Positions 1-7,297 of a stretch of DNA of 64,000 nucleotides are shown here, one piece after another (the stretch's first letter is position 1; each line of letters starts with the position of its first letter). Source of the DNA: an uncultured Dehalococcoidia bacterium (lineage in GTDB: Bacteria > Chloroflexota > Dehalococcoidia > Lucifugimonadales > JAAXIE01); contig OX638353.1 in the NCBI GenBank assembly GCA_951813255.1, forward strand, positions 1,240,001-1,304,000, written 5' to 3'. The position numbers and the translations under genes are program-made. The notes beneath the pieces were generated by a model. The model worked only from the letters and a program-made list of their open reading frames with translations, made no database searches and was not told the DNA's origin.

Positions 1-56
1 CAACGCGCGACAGTCACAGTGGTGAAGCCAGCCGGACCCGTCTGTCCTAACTCACC

Positions 57-85
57 TTGACCCCTCCCATACCCATTGATACGAT
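57..85 (+). promoter_or_regulatory. Sigma70-type promoter of the dioxygenase operon
   Basis: TTGACC at 57-62 and TACGAT at 80-85 are separated by 17 bp. The predicted transcription start near 92 leaves room for the AAGGAGG ribosome site at 110-116 before the ATG at 126. It rules out translation from the in-frame ATG at 57, which lies inside the promoter. Confidence 0.6.
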
Positions 86-125
86 GCGCCCACCTAGAGC
101 CCACACCGCAAGGAGGGCGCACTCC

Positions 126-1463
126 ATGGCGATCCACCCCGGGACCTCTGCCACGGGCAATCTGGTCGACCTTTCCCAAGGCACCATCAGCCGCGAGGTT
201 TTCGTCAACAGCTCCATTTACCAGCAGGAACAGGAGCAGGTTTTCGCCCGGAGCTGGCTGTTCGTGGGCCACGAGAGCCAGATACCCTCGCCCGGTGACT
301 ACTTCGTCTCATCCATGGGCGAAGAGTCTGTGATAATGTGCCGCGACCGTCAGGGTCAGATACACGTTTTCCTCAACACCTGCATGCACCGCGGCATGAA
401 GGTCTGCCGCTACGACGAGGGCAACACCGCCGTCTTCACCTGCCCCTACCACGGTTGGAGCTACGCCACCGACGGCCAACTCGTCGGCGTCCCCTACTTC
501 AAAGAGGCCTACCGCGAGCAACTCGACAAGTCCCAGTGGGGCCTGATTGAAGTCCCGCAATTGGCCAACTACAAAGGCACCATCTGGGCCAACTGGGACG
601 CCTCAGCCCCCAGCCTCACCAGCTACCTCGGCGACATGAAGACCTACCTCGACACCGCTTTGGACGCCCGTGACGGCAGCGAGGGCGGCGCCGAAGTCCT
701 GATGGGCATCCAGAAGTGGATCATACCCAGCAACTGGAAGTTCGCAGCCGAGAACTTCTCCGGCGACGCCTATCACAACATCAGCCACCGCTCCGTCGAC
801 ATGGTCGGCATCGGCCCCAGCGGCCGCAACCGCCGCGACACCGACGAACGTGACACCGCCTTCCGCATCTGCACCGCAGTACCGGAAGGCGGCCACGGCG
901 CCCTGTCCTACTGGCAGGCCGAGGACATCCCCTATTCCTCCAGCTACCAGAACCATCCCATTGTCGATGAATACTTCCGTCACTGCTACGAGGAGCGCAA
1001 GCGCCGCATGGGCAAGGATGCCGGACTGCTGGGAAGCGTGGGAACGGTCTTCCCCAACGCCTCCTATCTGGCTCGTCAACCCCGTTCCATCGCCGTCTGG
1101 CATCCCCGGGGAGCCATGAAAACCGAGGCTTGGCGCTGGTTCCTGGTCGACAAGGGCGCCCCCAACGAGGTCAAGGAAATCCTCCGCCATTACTATATGC
1201 GCTACTCCGGCCCCGCGGGCATGACCGAGCAGGACGACATGGAGAACTGGAACTATGCCTCCGCGGCCAGCAAGGGTGTCATCGCCCGGCGCTACCCCTA
1301 CAACTACCAGATGGGCATGGGTCACGAAGGTTCCGACGTTCCCCTCCCCGGCCTAATCACTCCCAACATCACCGAGCAGAACCAGCGCAACTTCTACAAG
1401 CGCTGGGCCGAATACATGGATGCCGATAACTGGGAGGATCTGCTGACTCCCCATGGCAAATAG
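126..1463 (+). CDS. Rieske aromatic-ring-hydroxylating dioxygenase, alpha subunit
   Basis: This is the large catalytic subunit of a Rieske non-heme iron oxygenase, which uses O2 and electrons from a reductase to hydroxylate aromatic substrates. The [2Fe-2S] Rieske site is Cys86-x-His88 and Cys106-x2-His109, and the mononuclear iron motif GDAYHNISH follows an NWKFAAEN segment. It has 445 residues, normal for the family. ATG at 126 is chosen because AAGGAGG lies 9 nt upstream; the frame stays open to 57 but that part overlaps the promoter. The beta subunit is two genes downstream. No ferredoxin or reductase gene is nearby, so electrons must come from elsewhere. The substrate cannot be read from sequence. 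Confidence 0.9.
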   Translation: MAIHPGTSATGNLVDLSQGTISREVFVNSSIYQQEQEQVFARSWLFVGHESQIPSPGDYFVSSMGEESVIMCRDRQGQIHVFLNTCMHRGMKVCRYDEGNTAVFTCPYHGWSYATDGQLVGVPYFKEAYREQLDKSQWGLIEVPQLANYKGTIWANWDASAPSLTSYLGDMKTYLDTALDARDGSEGGAEVLMGIQKWIIPSNWKFAAENFSGDAYHNISHRSVDMVGIGPSGRNRRDTDERDTAFRICTAVPEGGHGALSYWQAEDIPYSSSYQNHPIVDEYFRHCYEERKRRMGKDAGLLGSVGTVFPNASYLARQPRSIAVWHPRGAMKTEAWRWFLVDKGAPNEVKEILRHYYMRYSGPAGMTEQDDMENWNYASAASKGVIARRYPYNYQMGMGHEGSDVPLPGLITPNITEQNQRNFYKRWAEYMDADNWEDLLTPHGK

Positions 1464-1512
1464 CGGCGGGCCCAATCATCACCCCTCAATTAGCATCTAA
1501 AGGAGCCTCTCC

Positions 1513-2400
1513 ATGCGCGTAGGATTTGTCGGAACCGGCACCATGGGCCACCCCATGGCTGGCTGCCTCCTCGACGCCGGCCACGAACTCACCGTCAACG
1601 ACCTCCGCCGCGAGGCCACCACCGACCTCTGCGAGCGTGGCGCCAACTGGGCTGACACCGCGCGAGAGGTCGCCCAAGCCTGCGAGGTTGTCTTCACCTC
1701 CCTGCCCGGCCCTTATGAGATGGAGAAGGTGGCCCTCGACCCCGACAACGGCATCCTAGCAGGCTTGGCCCCCGGCACCGCCTACTTCGACATGACCACC
1801 AACTCCCCTGGCGTCGTACAGCGCGTGGCCGAGGCCTTCCAAGCCAAGGGCGTCGACCTCATGGACGCCCCCGTCAGCCAGCGCCCCCCCAACATGACCA
1901 TCATGGCCGCCGGTCGCCGTGAGACCTATGACAAATACAAGCCCGTACTGGATGCCATGGGACGCAACGTCTTCTACGTGGGCGAGAGCACCAAGGGCTG
2001 CATCGCCAAGCTGGTAACCCAGCACCTTGGATACACCAACTTCATTGCAGCCGCCGAGGGCCTGCTCATGGCTGCGAAGTCAGGCGTAGACCTCAACGTG
2101 CTGGCCCAGATCGTACCGGTCAGCGCCGGCGCATCTCGCGCCTTCGACCACTACCCGCGCTCGGTCTACGACGGCGTGTTCCCCTCCATCGGCAGCTTGG
2201 ACATCGTGGCCAAGGACCTGTCACTGGCATGCCAGCTTGCAAGAGACCTTGCCGTCCCCTCCCCCATCGGAGACGTTGCCGACAACGTCTTCAAGCGGGC
2301 CCAAGCCCAAGGTTTGGGTGAGAAAGGCTTCCCAGCCGCCGTCCAAATCCTCGAGCAGATGGCCGACGCCGAGATACGCGCCCCCAAACAGGATTCCTAA
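1513..2400 (+). CDS. 3-hydroxyisobutyrate dehydrogenase-like NAD(P)-dependent oxidoreductase
   Basis: A beta-hydroxyacid dehydrogenase of 295 residues. The N-terminal Rossmann fingerprint is GFVGTGTMG (residues 4-12), the substrate loop DAPVS is at 118-122, and the catalytic lysine is Lys166 in the context CIAKLVTQ. AAGGAG at 1500-1505 precedes the ATG. It lies between the dioxygenase alpha and beta genes in the same orientation with short gaps, so co-transcription is likely and it may act on a product of the same pathway. The family oxidises 3-hydroxyisobutyrate, tartronate semialdehyde-type or related acids; the exact substrate is not determined. A paralogue lies at 23707. Confidence 0.85.
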   Translation: MRVGFVGTGTMGHPMAGCLLDAGHELTVNDLRREATTDLCERGANWADTAREVAQACEVVFTSLPGPYEMEKVALDPDNGILAGLAPGTAYFDMTTNSPGVVQRVAEAFQAKGVDLMDAPVSQRPPNMTIMAAGRRETYDKYKPVLDAMGRNVFYVGESTKGCIAKLVTQHLGYTNFIAAAEGLLMAAKSGVDLNVLAQIVPVSAGASRAFDHYPRSVYDGVFPSIGSLDIVAKDLSLACQLARDLAVPSPIGDVADNVFKRAQAQGLGEKGFPAAVQILEQMADAEIRAPKQDS

Positions 2401-2457
2401 CCTCAAACAGGATTCCCACTAGGACGCAGAACCCACTCCTGCAAGGAGCCACAGCCC

Positions 2458-2991
2458 ATGGCAGAAGAATTATCTGACGGGATACGACGCCTACTGCTTG
2501 CTCGTGAGGTCGAGGAGTTCTTCTACCACGAGGCCGAACTCCTCGACCAGCGTCGCTACGAGGAGTGGATCGACCTATTCACCGACGACACCCACTACTT
2601 CATGCCCATTCGCCGCAACGTCAAGTTCGACCAGACAGCCCGCGAGAACACCACCGGCGTCGGCGACATGTCATGGTTCGACGAGGGCAAGGAGACCCTG
2701 AGCCAGCGCGTCCGCCAGATCCTCACCGGTATCCACTGGGCCGAGGAGCCCCAGTCCCGCGTCTGCCACATCATCTCCAACGTCCTCGTGACCCGCGAAG
2801 AAGGCGACGAGGTAACCACCAAGAGCCGCTTCGTCGTCTACCGCAACCGCGTGGAAACCGAGACCGACTTCTTCGTCGGCAAACGTGAGGACACCCTGCG
2901 CAAGGTCGATGGCTCCTGGAAAATCGCCAGCCGCGAAATCACCCTAGACCAGAACGTCCTCCTAGCCAAGAACCTCACCATTTTCTTCTAG
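2458..2991 (+). CDS. Aromatic-ring-hydroxylating dioxygenase, beta subunit
   Basis: The 177-residue small subunit of a ring-hydroxylating dioxygenase, with the SnoaL/NTF2-like cone fold. Recognisable parts are EEFFYHEAELLDQRRYEEW near the N-terminus, DDTHYFMPI, and the conserved C-terminal strand WKIASREITLDQNVL. The beta subunit has no cofactor and supports the alpha3beta3 assembly. An AAGGAG ribosome site precedes the ATG. Its partner is the alpha subunit at 126; a dehydrogenase gene separating alpha from beta is an unusual order, since they are normally adjacent. Confidence 0.88.
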   Translation: MAEELSDGIRRLLLAREVEEFFYHEAELLDQRRYEEWIDLFTDDTHYFMPIRRNVKFDQTARENTTGVGDMSWFDEGKETLSQRVRQILTGIHWAEEPQSRVCHIISNVLVTREEGDEVTTKSRFVVYRNRVETETDFFVGKREDTLRKVDGSWKIASREITLDQNVLLAKNLTIFF

Positions 2992-3008
2992 ACGAGCCTC
3001 TAACTCCG

Positions 3009-3266
3009 CTAAGTCAGAGCCTCAAACACCTCAACAATATCCTCAGCAAAAGCCAACCCCTCGGTGTCGTTCTGCGAAGGGTCCGACGGCGACTCCAGAA
3101 ACCGCACCATCACCCACATCCCGTCCCGTGGATTGGACACCACCTCCGCCGTCGTCCCGTCGGCAAGCCTCACCCGCTCGCCGGTCTCCAGGTTGACCAC
3201 GTTGAAGTCCGTCTTGGGTGCGCCAAACTGTGGGGAATCGGTCATCTCTGCCATGGCTGTTGCCAC
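3009..3266 (-). CDS. Hypothetical protein, 85 residues
   Basis: A small acidic protein that I do not recognise. It contains a segment resembling a short beta-barrel or SH3-like fold (VVNLETGERVRLADGTTAEVVSNP, then GMWVMVRFLESP). No signal peptide or membrane segment is visible. Three in-frame ATGs (3266, 3254, 3245) could serve as start and none has a strong ribosome site. It converges on the dioxygenase beta gene with a 17-nt gap. Codon use is like the neighbours, which supports it being coding. Confidence 0.5.
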   Translation of the reverse strand: MATAMAEMTDSPQFGAPKTDFNVVNLETGERVRLADGTTAEVVSNPRDGMWVMVRFLESPSDPSQNDTEGLAFAEDIVEVFEALT

Positions 3267-3317
3267 CGCCTGTCTTTAGTCAACTCCATCCGGGATACAG
3301 AAGCGAATACGACAGGT

Positions 3318-3698
3318 CTATGCCGGGGCCTTCCGGTCCGAGTCCACCATCTGCAACCTCCAGCCATCCGGGTCCCGCAGGTTGACGTTCGTCCGGCCAG
3401 TCTCCGCAACGTAGTGGGGTGCCCGCTCCGGAGTCAGGTCCTTCTGCAGGAACTCATCGTAAATCCCCTGCGCGCTATCCACTTTGAATGCAATGTGGTT
3501 GACCCCGATGTTCTCCTCGCCACTCACCGTGTGGATCTCAAACACCGGCTGGTTCTCCCCAGGCAGCTTCAATTCAGCCGAACCCCCGTGATGGCTCGTC
3601 CGCATCAGCACCTCGAAGCCCAGCTTCTGGTAAAACTCTACGAACTCGTCCACATCCCGCACTATCAACTCAATGTGGTCGATACCCAGTACTGCCAT
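3318..3698 (-). CDS. VOC-family (glyoxalase/extradiol-dioxygenase fold) protein
   Basis: A 126-residue vicinal-oxygen-chelate protein: GIDHIELIVRDVDEFVEFYQKLGF at the start, NHIAFKVD in the middle, and NVNLRDPDGWRLQMVD at the end. His in GIDHIE, His in VNHIAF and a late acidic residue are the usual metal-ligand positions. The start at 3698 is chosen because GGAGGG lies just upstream on the minus strand; the frame extends to 3737 without a better site. It has its own promoter (3759-3787). The family covers glyoxalases, extradiol dioxygenases and epimerases. Its place beside a ring-hydroxylating dioxygenase fits aromatic catabolism, but the reaction is unknown. Confidence 0.8.
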   Translation of the reverse strand: MAVLGIDHIELIVRDVDEFVEFYQKLGFEVLMRTSHHGGSAELKLPGENQPVFEIHTVSGEENIGVNHIAFKVDSAQGIYDEFLQKDLTPERAPHYVAETGRTNVNLRDPDGWRLQMVDSDRKAPA

Positions 3699-3758
3699 GT
3701 TCCCTCCAATTAGCCTTTCGCGTACAGCGGAAGCCAAGCCCGAAGGCCACTTGCTCGG

Positions 3759-3787
3759 AACATAGCGGGTGCGAGAGGGGGTGTCAA
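3759..3787 (-). promoter_or_regulatory. Sigma70-type promoter of the VOC gene
   Basis: On the minus strand TTGACA (3787-3782) is followed after 17 bp by TATGTT (3764-3759). The predicted start lies about 55 nt upstream of the ATG at 3698, past the alternative upstream start codons. Confidence 0.6.
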
Positions 3788-3853
3788 TGGAAACGCATAA
3801 GTCTCGGGAGGGAGAGCAATGCAGAGGTAGAAGAGCTAACCGATAATGCAGAG

Positions 3854-4264
3854 CTAACCGATGAGGGCGATGGCCACTATTGCCCCGACGATGGCTGCCG
3901 TCACCGTAGCACCGGCAACGACCCCTACCTGCAACACCCGGTCGATACGCTGGTGCAGGCGCTCCGCCACTTGGTCTATCCGCGTATTCACTCCCCGCAA
4001 TTCGGAGCGCATCTCTGCCTCGAAGACATCCTGACGCTCAGCCAGAGCCCGTTGGCCCTCAGCCAGAGCCCGTTGGCCCTCGGCCAAAGCCCGAATGTCC
4101 TCGGCCATGCTCTGCTGTTTCTCTCCGAAGAAACGAAACTCCTCAGCTAAAGCTCGCTGGCCCTCCCAGAGGGCATTGACCGACCCTTCCACCCGCCCGA
4201 TCGCATGGGCCAGTGACGTGAGATCTGCAGGGGGTGCTGTTTCCGGCGTTGTCATGGCCATCAT
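3854..4264 (-). CDS. Coiled-coil protein with C-terminal membrane anchor
   Basis: A 136-residue protein of unknown function. After a Pro-rich start, residues from about 20 to 105 form a long amphipathic helix with a heptad-like repeat RALAEGQ present in near-identical tandem copies. This is followed by DQVAERLHQRIDRVLQ and one hydrophobic C-terminal helix (VGVVAGATVTAAIVGAIVAIALIG). The plan suggests a tail-anchored membrane coiled coil, of the kind often found as scaffolds. The DNA underlying the RALAEGQ repeats is also tandemly repeated (about 4030-4090). It is divergent from the E1 alpha gene. Confidence 0.65.
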   Translation of the reverse strand: MMAMTTPETAPPADLTSLAHAIGRVEGSVNALWEGQRALAEEFRFFGEKQQSMAEDIRALAEGQRALAEGQRALAERQDVFEAEMRSELRGVNTRIDQVAERLHQRIDRVLQVGVVAGATVTAAIVGAIVAIALIG

Positions 4265-4332
4265 GCTACCACAATCGCACGGCCTCAGTTATTGGCCCCT
4301 CGGAGCCAAACCCAACGTCCCCTCTGCGACTA

Positions 4333-4378
4333 GAATCTCAGCGGGCCCTTGCACCGGAATCTCAGCGGGAAATATCAA
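4333..4378 (+). promoter_or_regulatory. Candidate promoter with flanking 13-bp direct repeats
   Basis: GAATCTCAGCGGG occurs at 4333-4345 and again at 4357-4369, 24 bp apart. Between them sits TTGCAC (4349-4354), which with TATCAA (4373-4378) makes an 18-bp-spaced promoter candidate for the E1 genes starting at 4441. Direct repeats straddling a -35 element suggest an operator. The promoter match itself is moderate. Confidence 0.4.
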
Positions 4379-4440
4379 CCCAACCAAGTGATAAAATACC
4401 CCCAATCTCATCCCACCCCATCACACCTTTGGAGGCCCCC

Positions 4441-5409
4441 ATGGAGTTGGACCAGCGACGCCTCATCTCCATGTACCAGCGCATGTACACCATCCGCGTC
4501 TTCGACCAGACAGCCGTCGACGAGTTCCACGCTGGCACCATTCCTGGCGCTGTCCACTCTTATGTCGGCCAGGAAGCCGTAGCCGTCGGCGTCTGCTTCG
4601 CCCTCCGTGAAGACGACATGATCGTCAGCACCCACCGCGGCCACGGCCACACCATCGCCAAGGGTGCCGACATCCGACGCATGATGGCCGAGCTCCTCGG
4701 CAAGAGCAACGGCTACTGCAAGGGGAAGGGCGGCTCCATGCACATCGCCGACTTCAGCATCGGCATGCTCGGCGCCAACGGCATCGTCGGCGCAGGTCTC
4801 CCCATCGCCACCGGTGCTGCCCTCGCCGCCCAACTCGAAGGCAGCGACCGCGTCTCCGTCGCTTTCTTCGGCGATGGCGCCAGCAACGAGGGCGCCTTCC
4901 ACGAAGCCCTGAACCTAGCCGCTGTCTGGAAGCTCCCCGTCGTTTTCGTCTGCGAGAACAACCTCTGGGCCTCCAGCGTCTCCTCCAGCGAGACCGTCTC
5001 CGTGCAGGACATCTCTGCCCGCGCCGCCAGCTACGACATCCCCGGCGTCACCGTCGACGGCAACGACGTGATGGCAGTCCACGAAGCCGCCACCGCCGCC
5101 GTCGACCACGCCCGCCGTGGCCTCGGCCCAACCCTCCTCGAATGCAAGACCTACCGCTGGCACGTCCACAACGCCCAGCGTGGCCCCATAGCCGACCCCC
5201 GTCCCGAGGAAGAAATCGAGGAGTGGAAACGTCGCGACCCCATCGCCCGGTTCGGCGCCTACCTCCTCGACACCCGCTCCACCGACTCCGAGGTCCTCGA
5301 ACACCTCCACCTCCAAGTCCACGAGCGCGTCGCCCACGCCCTCTCCTGGGCCAAGGTAGCCCCATCACCCCAGCCCGAAGACGCCCTCCAGGACGTATTC
5401 GCCAACTAG
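4441..5409 (+). CDS. Thiamine-diphosphate-dependent 2-oxoacid dehydrogenase E1, alpha subunit
   Basis: The alpha chain of a heterotetrameric E1 (pyruvate, acetoin or branched-chain type), 322 residues, which decarboxylates a 2-oxoacid on TPP. The TPP motif begins GDGASNEG near residue 145 and ends in CENN about 25 residues later. RGHGHTIAKGAD and GKGGSMHI are typical of the acetoin/pyruvate class. The start at 4441 is preceded by GGAGG; the frame is open upstream to 4234 but that region holds the promoter candidate. The beta chain follows 18 nt later. No E2 or E3 gene is in the window, which is odd for this family. Confidence 0.88.
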   Translation: MELDQRRLISMYQRMYTIRVFDQTAVDEFHAGTIPGAVHSYVGQEAVAVGVCFALREDDMIVSTHRGHGHTIAKGADIRRMMAELLGKSNGYCKGKGGSMHIADFSIGMLGANGIVGAGLPIATGAALAAQLEGSDRVSVAFFGDGASNEGAFHEALNLAAVWKLPVVFVCENNLWASSVSSSETVSVQDISARAASYDIPGVTVDGNDVMAVHEAATAAVDHARRGLGPTLLECKTYRWHVHNAQRGPIADPRPEEEIEEWKRRDPIARFGAYLLDTRSTDSEVLEHLHLQVHERVAHALSWAKVAPSPQPEDALQDVFAN

Positions 5410-5427
5410 CGTGAGGGGAAGAACACC

Positions 5428-6393
5428 ATGCCCGAACTGACCTACACCCAAGCCACCATCGAAGCCTTCCGCGAGGAGATGCGCCACGACCCCAAGGTCT
5501 TCCACCTCTGCGGCGGCCTCGGCCCCCTCGCCTCCCTTGTCCCGGAGTTCGGCGAAGAGCGCGTCCGCGTCTGCCCCATCTCCGAGTCAGCCTACGTCGG
5601 AGCCGCCGTGGGCGCTGCCGGCGCAGGCTTCCGCCCCATCGTCAGCCCTGGCATGATGACCTTCGCCTTCACCGCCATGGACCAGATCGTCAATCAGATG
5701 GCCAAGATTCACTACATGTTCGGTGGCCAGACGCCCTTCCCCATCGTCTTCCGCGCCTCCATCGGCGCAGGCCGCGCCGCCGCCGCCCAGCACTCCCAGA
5801 GCCCCCACCCCCTCTTCATCAACATCGCCGGCCTCAAAGTCCTCATGCCCTCAACCCCCTACGACGCCAAGGGCCTCATGAAAAGCGCCATCCGCGACAA
5901 CAACCCCGTCGTCGTCCTCGAAGACCAGATGCTAGGAGCCGACAGCCTTACTCAGGAAGTCCCCGGCGACGAATACCTCATCCCCATCGGCACCGCCGAC
6001 ATCAAACGGAAGGGCACCGACGTCACCATCATCGCCATCTCCAAGATGGTCCAACGCGCCCTCGAAGCTGCCGATACCCTAGCCGCCGAAGGCATATCCG
6101 CCGAGGTCATCGACCCCCGCACCCTCGTCCCCATGGACAAGGACACCCTCCGCGCCTCCGTCCAGAAAACCGGCCACCTAGTCGTCGTCGACGAAGCCTG
6201 CCTCACCGGCAGCGCCGCCGCCGAAATCTCCGCCATGGTCGTCGAAGACCCCCAGACATTCCGCGCTCTCAAGTCCCCACCCGTCCGAGTCTGCGCCCCC
6301 GACGTCCCCATGCCCTACGCCCCCATCATGGAGCAATACTGCATCCCCAACGCTGATCGCATCCTCGAAGCCGTGCGCGAAACCCTATCCTGA
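5428..6393 (+). CDS. 2-oxoacid dehydrogenase E1, beta subunit
   Basis: The transketolase-like beta chain of the E1 heterotetramer, 321 residues. It has the N-terminal pyrimidine-binding domain (VCPISESAYVGAAVGAAGAG, with the TPP-activating Glu in the SES context), AGRAAAAQHSQSPH, and the C-terminal transketolase domain (EVIDPRTLVPMDKDTL, then VVVDEACLTG). Ribosome site GAGGGGAAG precedes the ATG. It is almost certainly translated with the alpha subunit. After it the direction stays plus but the next genes are a toxin-antitoxin pair, so the usual acyltransferase and lipoamide dehydrogenase genes are absent. Confidence 0.88.
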   Translation: MPELTYTQATIEAFREEMRHDPKVFHLCGGLGPLASLVPEFGEERVRVCPISESAYVGAAVGAAGAGFRPIVSPGMMTFAFTAMDQIVNQMAKIHYMFGGQTPFPIVFRASIGAGRAAAAQHSQSPHPLFINIAGLKVLMPSTPYDAKGLMKSAIRDNNPVVVLEDQMLGADSLTQEVPGDEYLIPIGTADIKRKGTDVTIIAISKMVQRALEAADTLAAEGISAEVIDPRTLVPMDKDTLRASVQKTGHLVVVDEACLTGSAAAEISAMVVEDPQTFRALKSPPVRVCAPDVPMPYAPIMEQYCIPNADRILEAVRETLS

Positions 6394-6438
6394 TGTTAAC
6401 CTTCCCAATCGAGACACTCAGCCGAGGAGGAGACTGCA

Positions 6439-6654
6439 TTGCTCAAACTGCTGGTGGTGTTCGAGCAAGACGAAGACGGATGGGAAGTAGTCAGTTGTCC
6501 AACTCTTCCGGGATGTCACAGCCAAGGTCGTACCAGAGAAGAAGCACTCAAAAACATCAATGAAGCCATCCGCGGCTACTTGGCCAGCATGCGAGAACAC
6601 GACATCCCCACGCCCAAGTCGTCTGACTTCACCGTCCTCGAAGTCCCCGGTTAG
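6439..6654 (+). CDS. hicB: HicB-family antitoxin
   Basis: A 71-residue HicB-like protein with the partial RNase-H fold: LLVVFEQDEDGWEVVSCPTLPGCHSQGRTREEALKNINEAIRGYL is the classic signature. It lacks the C-terminal helix-turn-helix found in longer HicB proteins, so autoregulation may be weak or may need HicA. Translation starts at TTG (6439) behind GAGGAG at 6424-6429. Its stop overlaps the HicA start by one base. It should neutralise the toxin encoded next. Confidence 0.85.
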   Translation: MLKLLVVFEQDEDGWEVVSCPTLPGCHSQGRTREEALKNINEAIRGYLASMREHDIPTPKSSDFTVLEVPG

Positions 6655-6875
6655 TGGCCCGTCTCCCAGTAATATCAGGTGACGACTTCCGTCGAGCGGT
6701 ATCCGCCATAGGATTCGAGTGGGACAAAACTGAGGGCAGCCACATGATTCTCATGTCACCAATGGGCCGTAGGCTCTCAGTACCTAGGCACAGGGAATTG
6801 GGGCCAGGCCTACTGCGAGCACTTATCCGAGATGCCGGTCTGACTAGGCAGAAATTCCTCGATTTGCTGCGCTGA
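6654..6875 (+). CDS. hicA: HicA-family mRNA interferase toxin
   Basis: A 73-residue dsRBD-like HicA protein: PVISGDDFRRAVSAIGFEW, then the catalytic histidine in EGSHMIL, then RRLSVPRHRELGPGLLRALIRDAGLT. HicA cleaves mRNA without ribosomes. The GTG start shares one base with the hicB stop codon (TAGTG), so translation is coupled. Gene order here is antitoxin first, the reverse of the common hicA-hicB order but known. Base composition is less GC-rich than the flanking catabolic genes, consistent with acquisition. Confidence 0.85.
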   Translation: MARLPVISGDDFRRAVSAIGFEWDKTEGSHMILMSPMGRRLSVPRHRELGPGLLRALIRDAGLTRQKFLDLLR

Positions 6876-6952
6876 AAGAGTAGTTCCTCAAACCTGTCCC
6901 AAGACTCTCCTTCAATCCGAGAGCCCTCGGAGGCACCGGCCAATACCTAGTC

Positions 6953-7243
6953 TCAGCCGTCCCGTGGCGCAACCGGCAACCCCCTCACCGCCTCCCCCAC
7001 ATCCCGCTCCGCCGCCACCAGATCAAATTGCGTCTGCAAATTCATCCAGAACTGAGGCTCAACCCCAAACCAGTGCCCAAACCGCAGGGCCGTATCGCTC
7101 GTAACAGAGCGTTTCCCAGCTATGATCTGGCTGACCCGGTTAGCAGGCACCTCAATCTGCCGCGCAAATTCCCCTTTGCTCACCCCCAATTCTTCCAACT
7201 CCCCTGCCAACACCACCCCAGGGTGCACCACTCGCTTTAACAT
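6953..7243 (-). CDS. higA: HigA/VapI-type XRE antitoxin without adjacent toxin
   Basis: A 96-residue helix-turn-helix protein: VHPGVVLAGELEELGVSKGEFARQIEVPANRVSQIIAGKRSVTSDTALRFGHWFGVEPQFWMNLQ is the HigA signature. The start at 7243 follows GGAGAGGA; extension to 7297 would run into the divergent gene. A HigB toxin normally lies directly upstream on the same strand; here the upstream neighbour is a divergent pentapeptide-repeat gene only about 55 nt away. It is therefore an orphan antitoxin or a regulator of the divergent gene. Confidence 0.82.
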   Translation of the reverse strand: MLKRVVHPGVVLAGELEELGVSKGEFARQIEVPANRVSQIIAGKRSVTSDTALRFGHWFGVEPQFWMNLQTQFDLVAAERDVGEAVRGLPVAPRDG

Positions 7244-7297
7244 CGGTCCTCTCCCCACTCTATTGCTGGCGTAGTCTATACTTGATGCTCGAAACAA

